Positions 1-6,354 of a stretch of DNA of 8,714 nucleotides are shown in pieces. Within the stretch, counting starts at the first letter, position 1. Every line of letters begins with the position of its first letter. Source of the stretch: Anaerolineales bacterium (GTDB taxonomy: Bacteria; Chloroflexota; Anaerolineae; B4-G1; DUEL01); contig DQUX01000122.1 in the NCBI GenBank assembly GCA_015662065.1, positions 1-8,714 on the forward strand. Direction: 5' to 3'. Both the position numbers and the translations under genes were made by a program. Under the pieces are notes generated by a model, which was not told the DNA's origin, searched no databases, and saw only the letters and a program-made list of their open reading frames with translations.

Positions 1-6
1 AGGCTT

Positions 7-13
7 AAGGAGG
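7..13 (+). promoter_or_regulatory. Shine-Dalgarno site of the IS110 transposase remnant
   Basis: AAGGAGG lies 5 nt before the ATG at 19. It is a near-perfect ribosome binding site and shows that the translation start of the transposase is preserved although the rest of the gene is lost. The upstream IS end would lie outside the window. Confidence 0.6.
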
Positions 14-18
14 TCCAG

Positions 19-84
19 ATGAGAGTATACATCGGAATTGACTGGAGCGAAAGGAAGCACGACGTTGTGTTTATCAACGAAGCG
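19..84 (+). pseudogene. IS110-family transposase, N-terminal remnant
   Basis: The reading frame starting at ATG 19 begins MRVYIGIDWSERKHDVVF, followed by INEA. This is the typical opening of IS110-family (DEDD, RuvC-like) transposases, in which the first Asp of the catalytic tetrad sits in the GIDW motif (here D9). The similarity stops after about 22 residues. Beyond that the frame reads a Gly/Ala/Arg-rich sequence unlike any transposase and runs to a stop at 364-366, across the promoter of the next operon. IS110 transposases are normally 300-400 aa and carry a C-terminal Transposase_20 domain, which is absent. I infer a deletion or recombination breakpoint near 80-90. The piece is not functional. 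Family assignment rests on the short N-terminal motif only, but that motif is distinctive. Confidence 0.7.
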
Positions 85-196
85 GTGGCGGCAGGTGTTG
101 AGGCTGGCGGCGCAAGGGATCATCGCCGGGCGATCGCCGCTGGTGAACCAAATGGCGCGTGGGGTGGTGCGGGAAGGGAAGACGATTTGGCCTATG
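83..196 (+). pseudogene. Possible second transposase fragment in another frame
   Basis: In the frame +1 relative to the IS110 start, bases 83-196 read a sequence with the segments RLAAQGIIAGRSPLVNQMAR and GVVREGKTIWPM. It looks like a real protein fragment (balanced composition, helix-like), unlike the out-of-frame reading of the same bases. It resembles what I remember of the N-terminal region of IS4/IS701-type transposases (a conserved WP followed by K/R-rich helix), but here the similarity ends at WPM. There is no start codon with a ribosome binding site and no continuation. It is best read as a scrap of a second mobile element abutting the IS110 scrap. The family is uncertain; a frameshifted part of the IS110 gene is the alternative. 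Confidence 0.3.
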
Positions 197-318
197 CCCC
201 TATCTCCTCCTGGCGGGTATCCGCGCCGTCTTCACCACCGTCGCTACTCTGGCGTTTGCAGCACAACACCCCTTCCCCAGGGGAGGAGGAACTTATGGTA
301 ATCACCCCAACCCTCGGT
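197..318. other. Non-coding debris upstream of operon promoter
   Basis: No convincing gene is seen between the transposase scraps and the promoter. The stretch holds a small inverted repeat around 268-284 (CCCCT...AGGGG) and a Shine-Dalgarno-like GGAGGAGG near 282-289 before an ATG at 296 that opens no meaningful frame. It is probably decayed insertion-sequence flank. Confidence 0.3.
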
Positions 319-347
319 TTGCCAACAGGGGGCCCTTGTGTTAGAAT
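319..347 (+). promoter_or_regulatory. Sigma70-type promoter of the glycosidase operon
   Basis: TTGCCA (319-324) and TAGAAT (342-347) are separated by exactly 17 nt, and a TG at 339-340 gives an extended -10 (TGtTAGAAT). Transcription would start near 354, leaving a leader of about 138 nt before the first gene at 492. The promoter sits just after the insertion-sequence debris, so the mobile elements may have supplied or reshaped upstream control. Confidence 0.6.
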
Positions 348-421
348 AGCCCCCGTTGTGGACTAACATTCTTCCGCTTTCCCGCCCCCGCTGAGATTTG
401 GGTGAAGGAAGGCGCTTTCAG

Positions 422-445
422 GCGGCCTTCGGGCCGCGTTTTGTT
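422..445 (+). terminator. Leader hairpin with UUCG loop and T-run (attenuator or terminator)
   Basis: GCGGCC (422-427) and GGCCGC (432-437) form a perfect 6-bp GC stem closing a TTCG loop. This is the extra-stable C(UUCG)G tetraloop, and it is followed by GTTTTGTT (438-445). That is an intrinsic-terminator layout placed between the predicted transcription start (about 354) and the start codon at 492. It could insulate the operon from upstream transcription or act as an attenuator. A second small hairpin, GTGGG-CTTCC-CCCAC, follows at 450-464. The T-run is interrupted by G, so efficiency is uncertain. Confidence 0.5.
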
Positions 446-491
446 GCTGGTGGGCTTCCCCCACAACCTTGCTCGCGATGTGGAGGTTCTG

Positions 492-3400
492 ATGGAAGAG
501 CACAAGGCTGAAACCGACCGGGTTGAGGAGAACCTGGAGATCCCGGAGCCTGTCGAGGAGCCGGAGCCGGCAGAGGAAACAGCCGGAGAGACGGTCCCCC
601 CTGGCCCGACCTTCCGCCAGCGGCTGGCGACCACCCTCGCTCCCCTCGGGGAGCGGCTGGAGGGTGGCCTGGCCCGCCTGCGAGACGGGTTGGCCAGCGG
701 CAACTGGATCTACGGGGTCATCACTGCCCTGGTCGTCGTCGCGTTGATCCTGCCCCCCATCTCCCTCCCCCAGCGGCTGGGGCTGGTGGGTTACACCCGC
801 CTCAATGCCGACAACCCATCCGTCAGCCACCCCGACGGCCTCACCGTCATTATCGGCCCTGGCGCGGAGGGCAACCTCCGCGTCGCGCTGGACTCGGTCC
901 CGCAGGTGGAGTTCGCGGAGAGGGCCGCCGGACCCGACCTGCAGGCAGCCGCCGAGACGTTGCCCCCCGTCCTGCAGGCCAAGAGCCCCTACTACAAAAT
1001 CCGCGTCGGCTCCCGCGCCGACGGGCCGGCCACGCTGGAGGTGGTCATCCCCAACGACGCCGAGCCCTGGGAGACTCTCGACCTCTATACCTGGACCGGC
1101 ACGGCCTGGGAGTGGCTGGGGGGGAGCCTGGACCTGGAGCGGGAACTGCTGATGGCCCAGGTCGCCCACCTCCCCTCTTCGGTGGTGGTGATGCAGACCA
1201 CCCCCGTCGTCCCGGCTGTCGGGACGGTGGCGACCACGGGGCCGGAGGGGCAGGCGGCGGAGGTTCTCACCCAGGTCCTGCTGCCCGGCCTCGTCCTGGG
1301 GACCGACGGCACGCTCCTGGGGGAAGCCCCGGCCCCGGTGGGCGGTATGGAATCGCTGTTGCTGCTGCGCAACTGGCAGGATGATCAACCTCTGAGCCCG
1401 GCGCTCCTGGCCGACGTGCTGGACGACCCCGACATCCAGCAGGCCCATATCGAGAACATCGTCGCGGCCGCCGCGGGCTACGCCGGCGCCACCCTGGACT
1501 ATCGGGGGGTGGCTCCCGAGCAACGGGAGCCTTTCTCCGCCTTCGTCGTCGCGCTGGCGGAGGCGCTGCACAACCAAAACATCCGGCTGGAGGTGGCGGT
1601 GGGCGCCCCCACCCCGGCCGAGGCGGGATGGGAGACCGGCGGGTACGACTGGGCCGCTCTGGGCGCTGCCGCCGACGCGCTCTTGATCCCCTTCCCAGAC
1701 GATCCCACCGCCTACGCCGAGGGCGGACAGGTGGCCGCCCTCCTGCGCTGGGCCGTCGGGCAGGTCAACCGGTACAAGCTGCGTGCCATGGTCTCCTCCC
1801 TCAGCGCCGACACAAGCGACGGGGGGGGGCGGCACGTGGGGCTGGAGGAGGCGCTGGCCCCCTTCGGTCGGATCGCCGCTCCAGCCGAGACGACCCTGGA
1901 GCCCGGCCAGGAGGTGGCCTTCACCCTCACCAGCCAGGTGACCAGCATCCTGCGCGACGAAGACGCCGGCACCTACGCCATCACCTACCAAGCGGGCGAC
2001 GGGACCGCCCACACCGTCTGGCTGGGCACCCCCTCCTTCCTGGCCCGCAAGCTGGACTGGGCGCTCCGCTACCACCTGGGCGGGGTGGTAGTGACCGACC
2101 TGACCGCCGAGGGGAACCTGCCCGGCGTACTGGAGGCGGTGAACGGCTACCGGACCGCCGCCACTCTCACCCAGCCAGCCGAACTGGAGGTCGCTTGGCG
2201 GGTGGAGGGGCCGGGCGCGTCGGTTTCGGAACAGACGGTCGCCCTCACCCAGCCCGACTTCCGCTGGACGGCGCCGCCCGAGCCGGGCGACTACACCATC
2301 TCTGTGGCCATCGCCGGGGTGAGCCGGGGGTCCGTCCGGCTGACGGTGGCCGAGCCCACGCCGGAGCCTGCTCCCGAGCCGGAGCCGTTGACGGCGGAGG
2401 AGGCGGCCTGCCTGCAGGCCGCCTTCGAGGCCGACGTGACGGTGCCGGATGGAACCCACTTCGACAACGGCGAGGCTTTCGTCAAGACGTGGCGGCTGCG
2501 CAACAGCGGCACCTGCGATTGGCCCGAGGCCACCGTCCTGGCCTTCGTCAGCGGGTCCCGGATGGGAGGGCCTGAGAGCGTGCCGGTGGGCGCGGTGCCG
2601 GCCGGGGAGGCGGTGGAGATCAGCGTGGACCTGGTCGCCCCGGAGGAGTCCGGCAATTTCACCGGCAGGTGGATGCTGAAAGTGGGGGAGGCCACCATCC
2701 AGGGGGGCGAGGCCTGGGTGACCATACAGGCCGGGGAGGTGACGGCGGCCCCGCCGGCCCCGGGGGGCGGCGGCGGTTTCGAACTGGGTGGCCATATCCG
2801 AGACCTGAACTTCCCCTACGCCGATCTGATGCACTACGCCGGGATGAACTGGGCCAAGGTCCAGGTCCACTACGGGCAGGATGCCTCCGGCATCATCCAG
2901 GCCGCCCACGCCCGGGGGTTCAAGATCCAGCTGAGCGCCCTGGGCAGCGCCTCGATGGTCACCCAGCCGGGGTTTGAGCAAGGCTTCGCCAACTGGGTGG
3001 CGGGGTTGGCGGCCGCCGGAGCGGACGCCATCGAGGTCTGGAACGAGCCGAACATCGACCGGGAGTGGCAGATCGGCCACATCAGCCCGGCCGCCTATAC
3101 CCAACTCCTCTGCACTGCCTACAACGCCATCAAAGCGGCCAACCCCAACGCGATCGTCATCAGCGCCGCGCCGGCCCCCACCGGCTACTTCGGCGGGTGC
3201 GGTCCCAACGGCTGTGACGATCAGCCCTGGATGGAAGGGCTGTACAACGCTGGTGCCGCTTCCTGTATGGACTACATCGGCGCCCATCACAACGCCGGCG
3301 CGACCTCGCCCTCGGCCCGGAGCGGCCACCCGGCCGATCAGAGCGGCCACCACTCCTGGTACTTCCTGCCTCAGACCGAGCTGTACTACAATATCTTTCG

Positions 3401-3692
3401 CGGTACCCGCCAGCTCTTCTACACCGAGATGGGGTATGCCTCCCAGGAGGGAGTGCCGACCTTCTCCGATATGTTCGCCTGGGCGCGGGGGAACGACAAC
3501 AGCGAGCAGGCCGCCTGGCTGGCCGAGGCGGTCCAGTTGAGCATCAACACTGGGATGGTGCGCTGCATCATTGTCTGGAACATCGACTTCGTGCGGTATG
3601 GGTACGACCCTCAGGATGGATACGCCATCGTCCGGCCTGGCGGTTCCTGCCCCGCCTGCGACGCCCTGCACGCAGTCTTAGGAACGCGGTAG
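492..3692 (+). CDS. Membrane-anchored pseudo-GH18 / NBR1-Ig / clan GH-A glycosidase fusion
   Basis: This is a 1066-aa protein. The start at ATG 492 is chosen because GGAGG lies 5 nt upstream; an in-frame ATG at 402 would place the leader hairpin inside the gene. Visible order: an acidic Pro/Glu-rich cytoplasmic tail (1-70); one membrane segment (about 71-93); a beta-rich region (about 97-250); a GH18-like barrel (about 290-590) that ends in the GH18-type segment SFLARKLDWALRYHLGG; an Ig-like stretch; an EP-repeat linker (621-632); an NBR1-type Ig-like domain (about 640-747, with WRLRNSGTCDW and the S-R-M-G-G motif); a Gly linker; and a clan GH-A type barrel (about 765-1066). In the GH18-like part the catalytic D-x-x-D-x-D-x-E region reads A331-G-A-T334-L-D336-Y-R338, so the acid/base Glu is Arg and hydrolysis there is unlikely. 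In the last domain the expected acid/base (WNEPN, E852) and nucleophile (YTEMG, E979) are present. It is the first gene of a three-gene operon. The protein probably acts on or binds glycan outside the membrane; the substrate is unknown. Confidence 0.75.
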   Translation: MEEHKAETDRVEENLEIPEPVEEPEPAEETAGETVPPGPTFRQRLATTLAPLGERLEGGLARLRDGLASGNWIYGVITALVVVALILPPISLPQRLGLVGYTRLNADNPSVSHPDGLTVIIGPGAEGNLRVALDSVPQVEFAERAAGPDLQAAAETLPPVLQAKSPYYKIRVGSRADGPATLEVVIPNDAEPWETLDLYTWTGTAWEWLGGSLDLERELLMAQVAHLPSSVVVMQTTPVVPAVGTVATTGPEGQAAEVLTQVLLPGLVLGTDGTLLGEAPAPVGGMESLLLLRNWQDDQPLSPALLADVLDDPDIQQAHIENIVAAAAGYAGATLDYRGVAPEQREPFSAFVVALAEALHNQNIRLEVAVGAPTPAEAGWETGGYDWAALGAAADALLIPFPDDPTAYAEGGQVAALLRWAVGQVNRYKLRAMVSSLSADTSDGGGRHVGLEEALAPFGRIAAPAETTLEPGQEVAFTLTSQVTSILRDEDAGTYAITYQAGDGTAHTVWLGTPSFLARKLDWALRYHLGGVVVTDLTAEGNLPGVLEAVNGYRTAATLTQPAELEVAWRVEGPGASVSEQTVALTQPDFRWTAPPEPGDYTISVAIAGVSRGSVRLTVAEPTPEPAPEPEPLTAEEAACLQAAFEADVTVPDGTHFDNGEAFVKTWRLRNSGTCDWPEATVLAFVSGSRMGGPESVPVGAVPAGEAVEISVDLVAPEESGNFTGRWMLKVGEATIQGGEAWVTIQAGEVTAAPPAPGGGGGFELGGHIRDLNFPYADLMHYAGMNWAKVQVHYGQDASGIIQAAHARGFKIQLSALGSASMVTQPGFEQGFANWVAGLAAAGADAIEVWNEPNIDREWQIGHISPAAYTQLLCTAYNAIKAANPNAIVISAAPAPTGYFGGCGPNGCDDQPWMEGLYNAGAASCMDYIGAHHNAGATSPSARSGHPADQSGHHSWYFLPQTELYYNIFRGTRQLFYTEMGYASQEGVPTFSDMFAWARGNDNSEQAAWLAEAVQLSINTGMVRCIIVWNIDFVRYGYDPQDGYAIVRPGGSCPACDALHAVLGTR
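1821..1829 (+). repeat. G9 homopolymer inside the fusion glycosidase gene
   Basis: Nine consecutive G bases encode Gly444-446 in the GH18-like domain. A one-base change would truncate the protein before the NBR1-Ig and active GH-A domains. The tract could be a slippage site, or just a product of high GC. Confidence 0.5.
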
Positions 3693-3693
3693 A

Positions 3694-3711
3694 GGCGCAC
3701 CGCCGTGCGCC
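3694..3711 (+). other. Intercistronic hairpin between glycosidase genes 1 and 2
   Basis: GGCGCAC (3694-3700) and GTGCGCC (3705-3711) form a perfect 7-bp stem with a CGCC loop. It begins directly after the TAG at 3690-3692 and lies 14 nt before the Shine-Dalgarno of gene 2. There is no T-run, so it is not a standard intrinsic terminator. It could stabilise the upstream message or tune the expression ratio of the two genes. Confidence 0.4.
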
Positions 3712-3734
3712 CCCACCCGGTTGTGGAGGTGAGC

Positions 3735-5057
3735 ATGTCTGGTTTCTCGTTCGACCCCGATCGGCTCAGCGGGCGGCGACTGACCGTCGCCGTCGTCGTG
3801 TGGGTGCTGGTGCTCCTGCTGGGCGTCTTCTTCCTGTGGTGGGGGTTCTTCGCCAAGCCCGGCGAGATGAGCTCCCCCCCCACCGCCACTCCGACGGAGG
3901 CCGGCAACCTGGTCCCCCTGGCTGCTGAGACCCCCATCCCTCCGGCGGGCGCTACGCCGCAGGCCACGCTCTCCGTGGGAGAGGAGGTGTTCGGCTACGG
4001 CATCCAAACCCACGGCGTCGTGGGCGACCCGGAATACACAATGCAGCAGGTGGAGAACCTGGGCCTGGGCTGGGTCAAACAGCAGGTCCGCTGGGCGCAC
4101 TTCGAGCCCAACCCGGGGCAGATGGACTGGAGCGGGTACGACGCGGTGATCGAGGCGGCCAACCGCCACGGCCTCCGGGTGATGCTCAGCGTGGTGGACG
4201 CCCCCGATTGGACCCATACTTCCTATACCGACAGCAACCCAGAGGGGGCACCCCCCGACGACCTCTCCCTCTTCGCCGACTTCCTGGGCCGGTTGGTGGA
4301 CCGCTACCGGGGCCGCATCCACGCCATCGAGGTCTGGAACGAGGAGAACCTGGACCGGGAGTGGGACACCACCGAAGGGGTGAATGCCGAGCGGTACGTG
4401 GAGATGCTCCGGATGGCCTATCAGACCATCAAGAGTCGAGATCCGAACATCATCGTCATCAGCGGGGCGCTCTCCCCGGTGGGTGCCACCGCCACCGACC
4501 CCAACAATCCCTCCCGCATTATCTATATGGACGACTTCCAGTATTACCAGGAGATGATCGCCCATAACTTCCTGGATTACTGCGACTGCGTGGGGGTCCA
4601 CCACAACGGCTACAACATCCCTCCCGACGTGGCCTACGACGAGCCCTATCAGGACGACACGGCCATCTTCCGGGGCTTCTGGGACAACCCTCACCCCAGT
4701 TGGTCATTCCGCAGCACCCTCTGGCGGTACTATGACGCCATCGGGGGGGCAAAGCCCCTCTGCGTGACGGAGTTCGGCTGGGCCTCTTCTGAGGGGTGGG
4801 AAACCTACCCGCCCGGATTCGAGTTCGCCCAGGATAACACCGAGGAAGAACAGGCGGCCTACATCATGCAGGCCTATCGGTTGATGCGGGAGTGGGGCTT
4901 CGTGCGGCTGGCCTTCCTCTGGAACCTGGACTTCGCCCAGAAGGACGGGATCGGCCCCACCGATCCCAACGCTCCCTACAGCATCCTGGATTTCACCGGG
5001 GCCGCCCGCCCGGCCTTTGAGGCGGTCGGGGCGATGGAGAAGCCTCAGGGGCAATGA
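3735..5057 (+). CDS. Membrane-anchored clan GH-A glycoside hydrolase-like protein
   Basis: This is a 440-aa protein. ATG 3735 is preceded by GGAGGTGA, 4 nt away for the GGAGGT core; a GTG at 3705 is in frame but lies in the intercistronic hairpin. Residues 1-15 are short and basic, and residues 16-39 form one hydrophobic segment (VAVVVWVLVLLLG and on). A Pro/Thr-rich linker (about 50-80) leads to a (beta/alpha)8 domain (about 92-435). Motifs fit a retaining clan GH-A enzyme of the GH39/GH5-like type: LGWVKQQVRW at beta-2, VWNEEN at beta-4 with E203 as predicted acid/base, VGVHHN at beta-6 (H289, H290), CVTEFGW at beta-7 with E346 as predicted nucleophile, and LWNLDF at beta-8 (W396). The usual Pro after the acid/base Glu is Glu here. 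It is closely related in layout to the barrels of both neighbours. Its stop overlaps the next start (ATGA), so the two are probably translationally coupled. The exact family and substrate are not determined. Confidence 0.75.
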   Translation: MSGFSFDPDRLSGRRLTVAVVVWVLVLLLGVFFLWWGFFAKPGEMSSPPTATPTEAGNLVPLAAETPIPPAGATPQATLSVGEEVFGYGIQTHGVVGDPEYTMQQVENLGLGWVKQQVRWAHFEPNPGQMDWSGYDAVIEAANRHGLRVMLSVVDAPDWTHTSYTDSNPEGAPPDDLSLFADFLGRLVDRYRGRIHAIEVWNEENLDREWDTTEGVNAERYVEMLRMAYQTIKSRDPNIIVISGALSPVGATATDPNNPSRIIYMDDFQYYQEMIAHNFLDYCDCVGVHHNGYNIPPDVAYDEPYQDDTAIFRGFWDNPHPSWSFRSTLWRYYDAIGGAKPLCVTEFGWASSEGWETYPPGFEFAQDNTEEEQAAYIMQAYRLMREWGFVRLAFLWNLDFAQKDGIGPTDPNAPYSILDFTGAARPAFEAVGAMEKPQGQ

Positions 5058-6301
5058 CCGATGGGTCAATGGCCGATGGGTCAATAATCAATGAGCCAAT
5101 GAGCAGCGGGAGGGGGCAGGTGGGGGGGATCGGCCGTCGCTGGGGCTGGCTCGTCGGTGCGTGCGCCGTGGGAGGGCTGCTCGTCCTTCTGGCGTTCGGA
5201 GCCCAGGACCTGGGGTTTCTGCCCCCGCCAGCGCCCACCTCCACCCCGTTTCCCCCCACCCCTACCTCCTGGCCCCGCGCCCGCCTTCCCTCCCCCGACT
5301 ACGGGATGCAGGCCTTTCTCTGGTGGCACTGGGACATCGCCGAGCGGGACCTCGGTCTTATCGAGGGCGCCGGCTTCACCTGGGTCAAGCAGAAGATCGC
5401 CTGGCAGGACCTGGAGGGGATCCAGAGGGGCCACTTCGACTGGCCCAAGAGCGACCGGATCGTCGAACGGGCGGGGGTCCACGGCCTGGACGTGCTCCTC
5501 CGGCTGGACGGGCTCCCCCCCCCGGACTGGGTAGAGCCGTCAACCGACCCCGCCTTTCCGGTGCGCCCGGAGGATTTCGCCCATTTCTGCGGGGCGGTGG
5601 CGGAACGGTACCGGGGGCGGGTGCGGGCCTACCAGGTCTGGAACGAGCCCAATCTCTCCCGGGAGTGGGACGGGGAGGTTCCCAACCCCGCCGGCTACGT
5701 CCAGTTGCTCCGGGCCTGCTACATCGCCATCAAGGAGGCCGATCCCGACGCGCTGGTCATCTCCGCCGGCCTGGCTCCCACCGGCACCGGCCCGCCGGAG
5801 GCAATGCCAGACACCGACTACGTGATCGCGATGTACGAGGCCGGCGCCGCCCCGTATTTCGACCTGCTGGGCGTCCACGCCGCCGGCTTCCGCGCCCCGC
5901 CGGAGGTCTCCCCCGAGGAGGCCGCCACCAATCCCGAGTACGGCCAACAGCGGTTCTTCTGCTTCCGCCACGTGGAGGATCTCCGCGAGATCATGGTCCG
6001 CTACGGCGACGCCGACAAACAGATCGCCATCCTGGAGATGGGCTGGACCAGCGACCCGCGCAACCCGGACTATGCCTGGTTCGCCATCACCGAGGAGCAG
6101 AAAGCGGACTATCTGGTGAGGGCTTTCCGGTACGCCCGGGAGCACTGGAGGCCCTGGATCGGGCCGATGTTCGTCCTCTCCATCGCCAATCCCTTCTGGA
6201 CGCCGGAGGAGGAGCAGTACTGGTGGGCCATCACCTACCCGGACTGGCCCGAGACCCGCGTCCGTCCGGCCTACGAGGCGCTGGCGGCGATGGAGAAGTG
6301 A
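5054..6301 (+). CDS. Membrane-anchored GH-A-fold protein, divergent third paralogue
   Basis: This is a 415-aa protein. ATG 5054 overlaps the preceding TGA by 4 nt. In-frame ATGs at 5069 and 5099, created by a 15-bp tandem repeat, are alternative starts; none has a strong Shine-Dalgarno, so coupling to gene 2 is the best argument for 5054. One hydrophobic segment (about residues 30-50) is followed by a Pro/Thr linker (about 55-72) and a (beta/alpha)8 domain. Motifs: FTWVKQKIAW at beta-2, VWNEPN at beta-4 (E198, predicted acid/base) followed by SREWD, and AILEMGW at beta-7 (E328, predicted nucleophile). Two active-site regions shared by the upstream paralogues have changed: HHN at beta-6 is H275-A-A, and WN-x-D at beta-8 is replaced by LSIANPF (S376 where Trp is expected). 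Catalysis is still possible, but specificity probably differs. The stop at 6299-6301 ends the operon. Confidence 0.7.
   Translation: MTDGSMADGSIINEPMSSGRGQVGGIGRRWGWLVGACAVGGLLVLLAFGAQDLGFLPPPAPTSTPFPPTPTSWPRARLPSPDYGMQAFLWWHWDIAERDLGLIEGAGFTWVKQKIAWQDLEGIQRGHFDWPKSDRIVERAGVHGLDVLLRLDGLPPPDWVEPSTDPAFPVRPEDFAHFCGAVAERYRGRVRAYQVWNEPNLSREWDGEVPNPAGYVQLLRACYIAIKEADPDALVISAGLAPTGTGPPEAMPDTDYVIAMYEAGAAPYFDLLGVHAAGFRAPPEVSPEEAATNPEYGQQRFFCFRHVEDLREIMVRYGDADKQIAILEMGWTSDPRNPDYAWFAITEEQKADYLVRAFRYAREHWRPWIGPMFVLSIANPFWTPEEEQYWWAITYPDWPETRVRPAYEALAAMEK
5061..5100 (+). repeat. Three-copy 15-bp tandem repeat over the start of gene 3
   Basis: ATGGGTCAAT occurs at 5061-5070 and again at 5076-5085, and ATGAGCCAAT at 5091-5100, with a period of exactly 15 bp. 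The first two copies share the 13-mer CCGATGGGTCAAT (5058-5070 and 5073-5085). In the gene 3 frame each unit is five codons (TDGSM, ADGSI, INEPM), so copy-number change would keep the frame and add or remove start codons. Confidence 0.65.
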
Positions 6302-6319
6302 GGGACGTCGGGCGTCCAA

Positions 6320-6352
6320 CGCCAAGCGTCAGATGACGTCCGACGTTTGGCG
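6320..6352. terminator. Possible bidirectional terminator hairpin between convergent genes
   Basis: CGCCAAGCGTC (6320-6330) can pair with GACGTTTGGCG (6342-6352): 11 bp with one G-T wobble and an 11-nt loop. It fills the 53-bp gap between the stop of the third glycosidase gene and the stop of the convergent phosphatase gene. The gap is unusually rich in ACGTC/GACGT motifs. No T-run follows on either strand, so termination is plausible by position rather than shown. Confidence 0.35.
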
Positions 6353-6354
6353 CT

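Noticed and set aside
402..491. N-terminal extension of the first glycosidase from ATG 402
   Set aside because: It would encode the leader hairpin and has no Shine-Dalgarno, whereas ATG 492 has GGAGG at good spacing.
363..3671. Very long open frame (about 1100 codons) on the - strand opposite the first glycosidase gene
   Set aside because: It is a shadow of GC-rich codon use in the + strand gene: Gly/Arg/His/Gln/Pro-rich, with no recognisable domain, while the + strand translation has clear hydrolase and NBR1-Ig motifs.
3678..4694. Open frame of 338 codons on the - strand opposite gene 2
   Set aside because: Composition is rich in Val, Gly, His and Asp without domain features; it is an antisense shadow.
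5058..5100. CRISPR array or larger tandem repeat
   Set aside because: Only three short units of 15 bp with no spacers, lying inside coding sequence.
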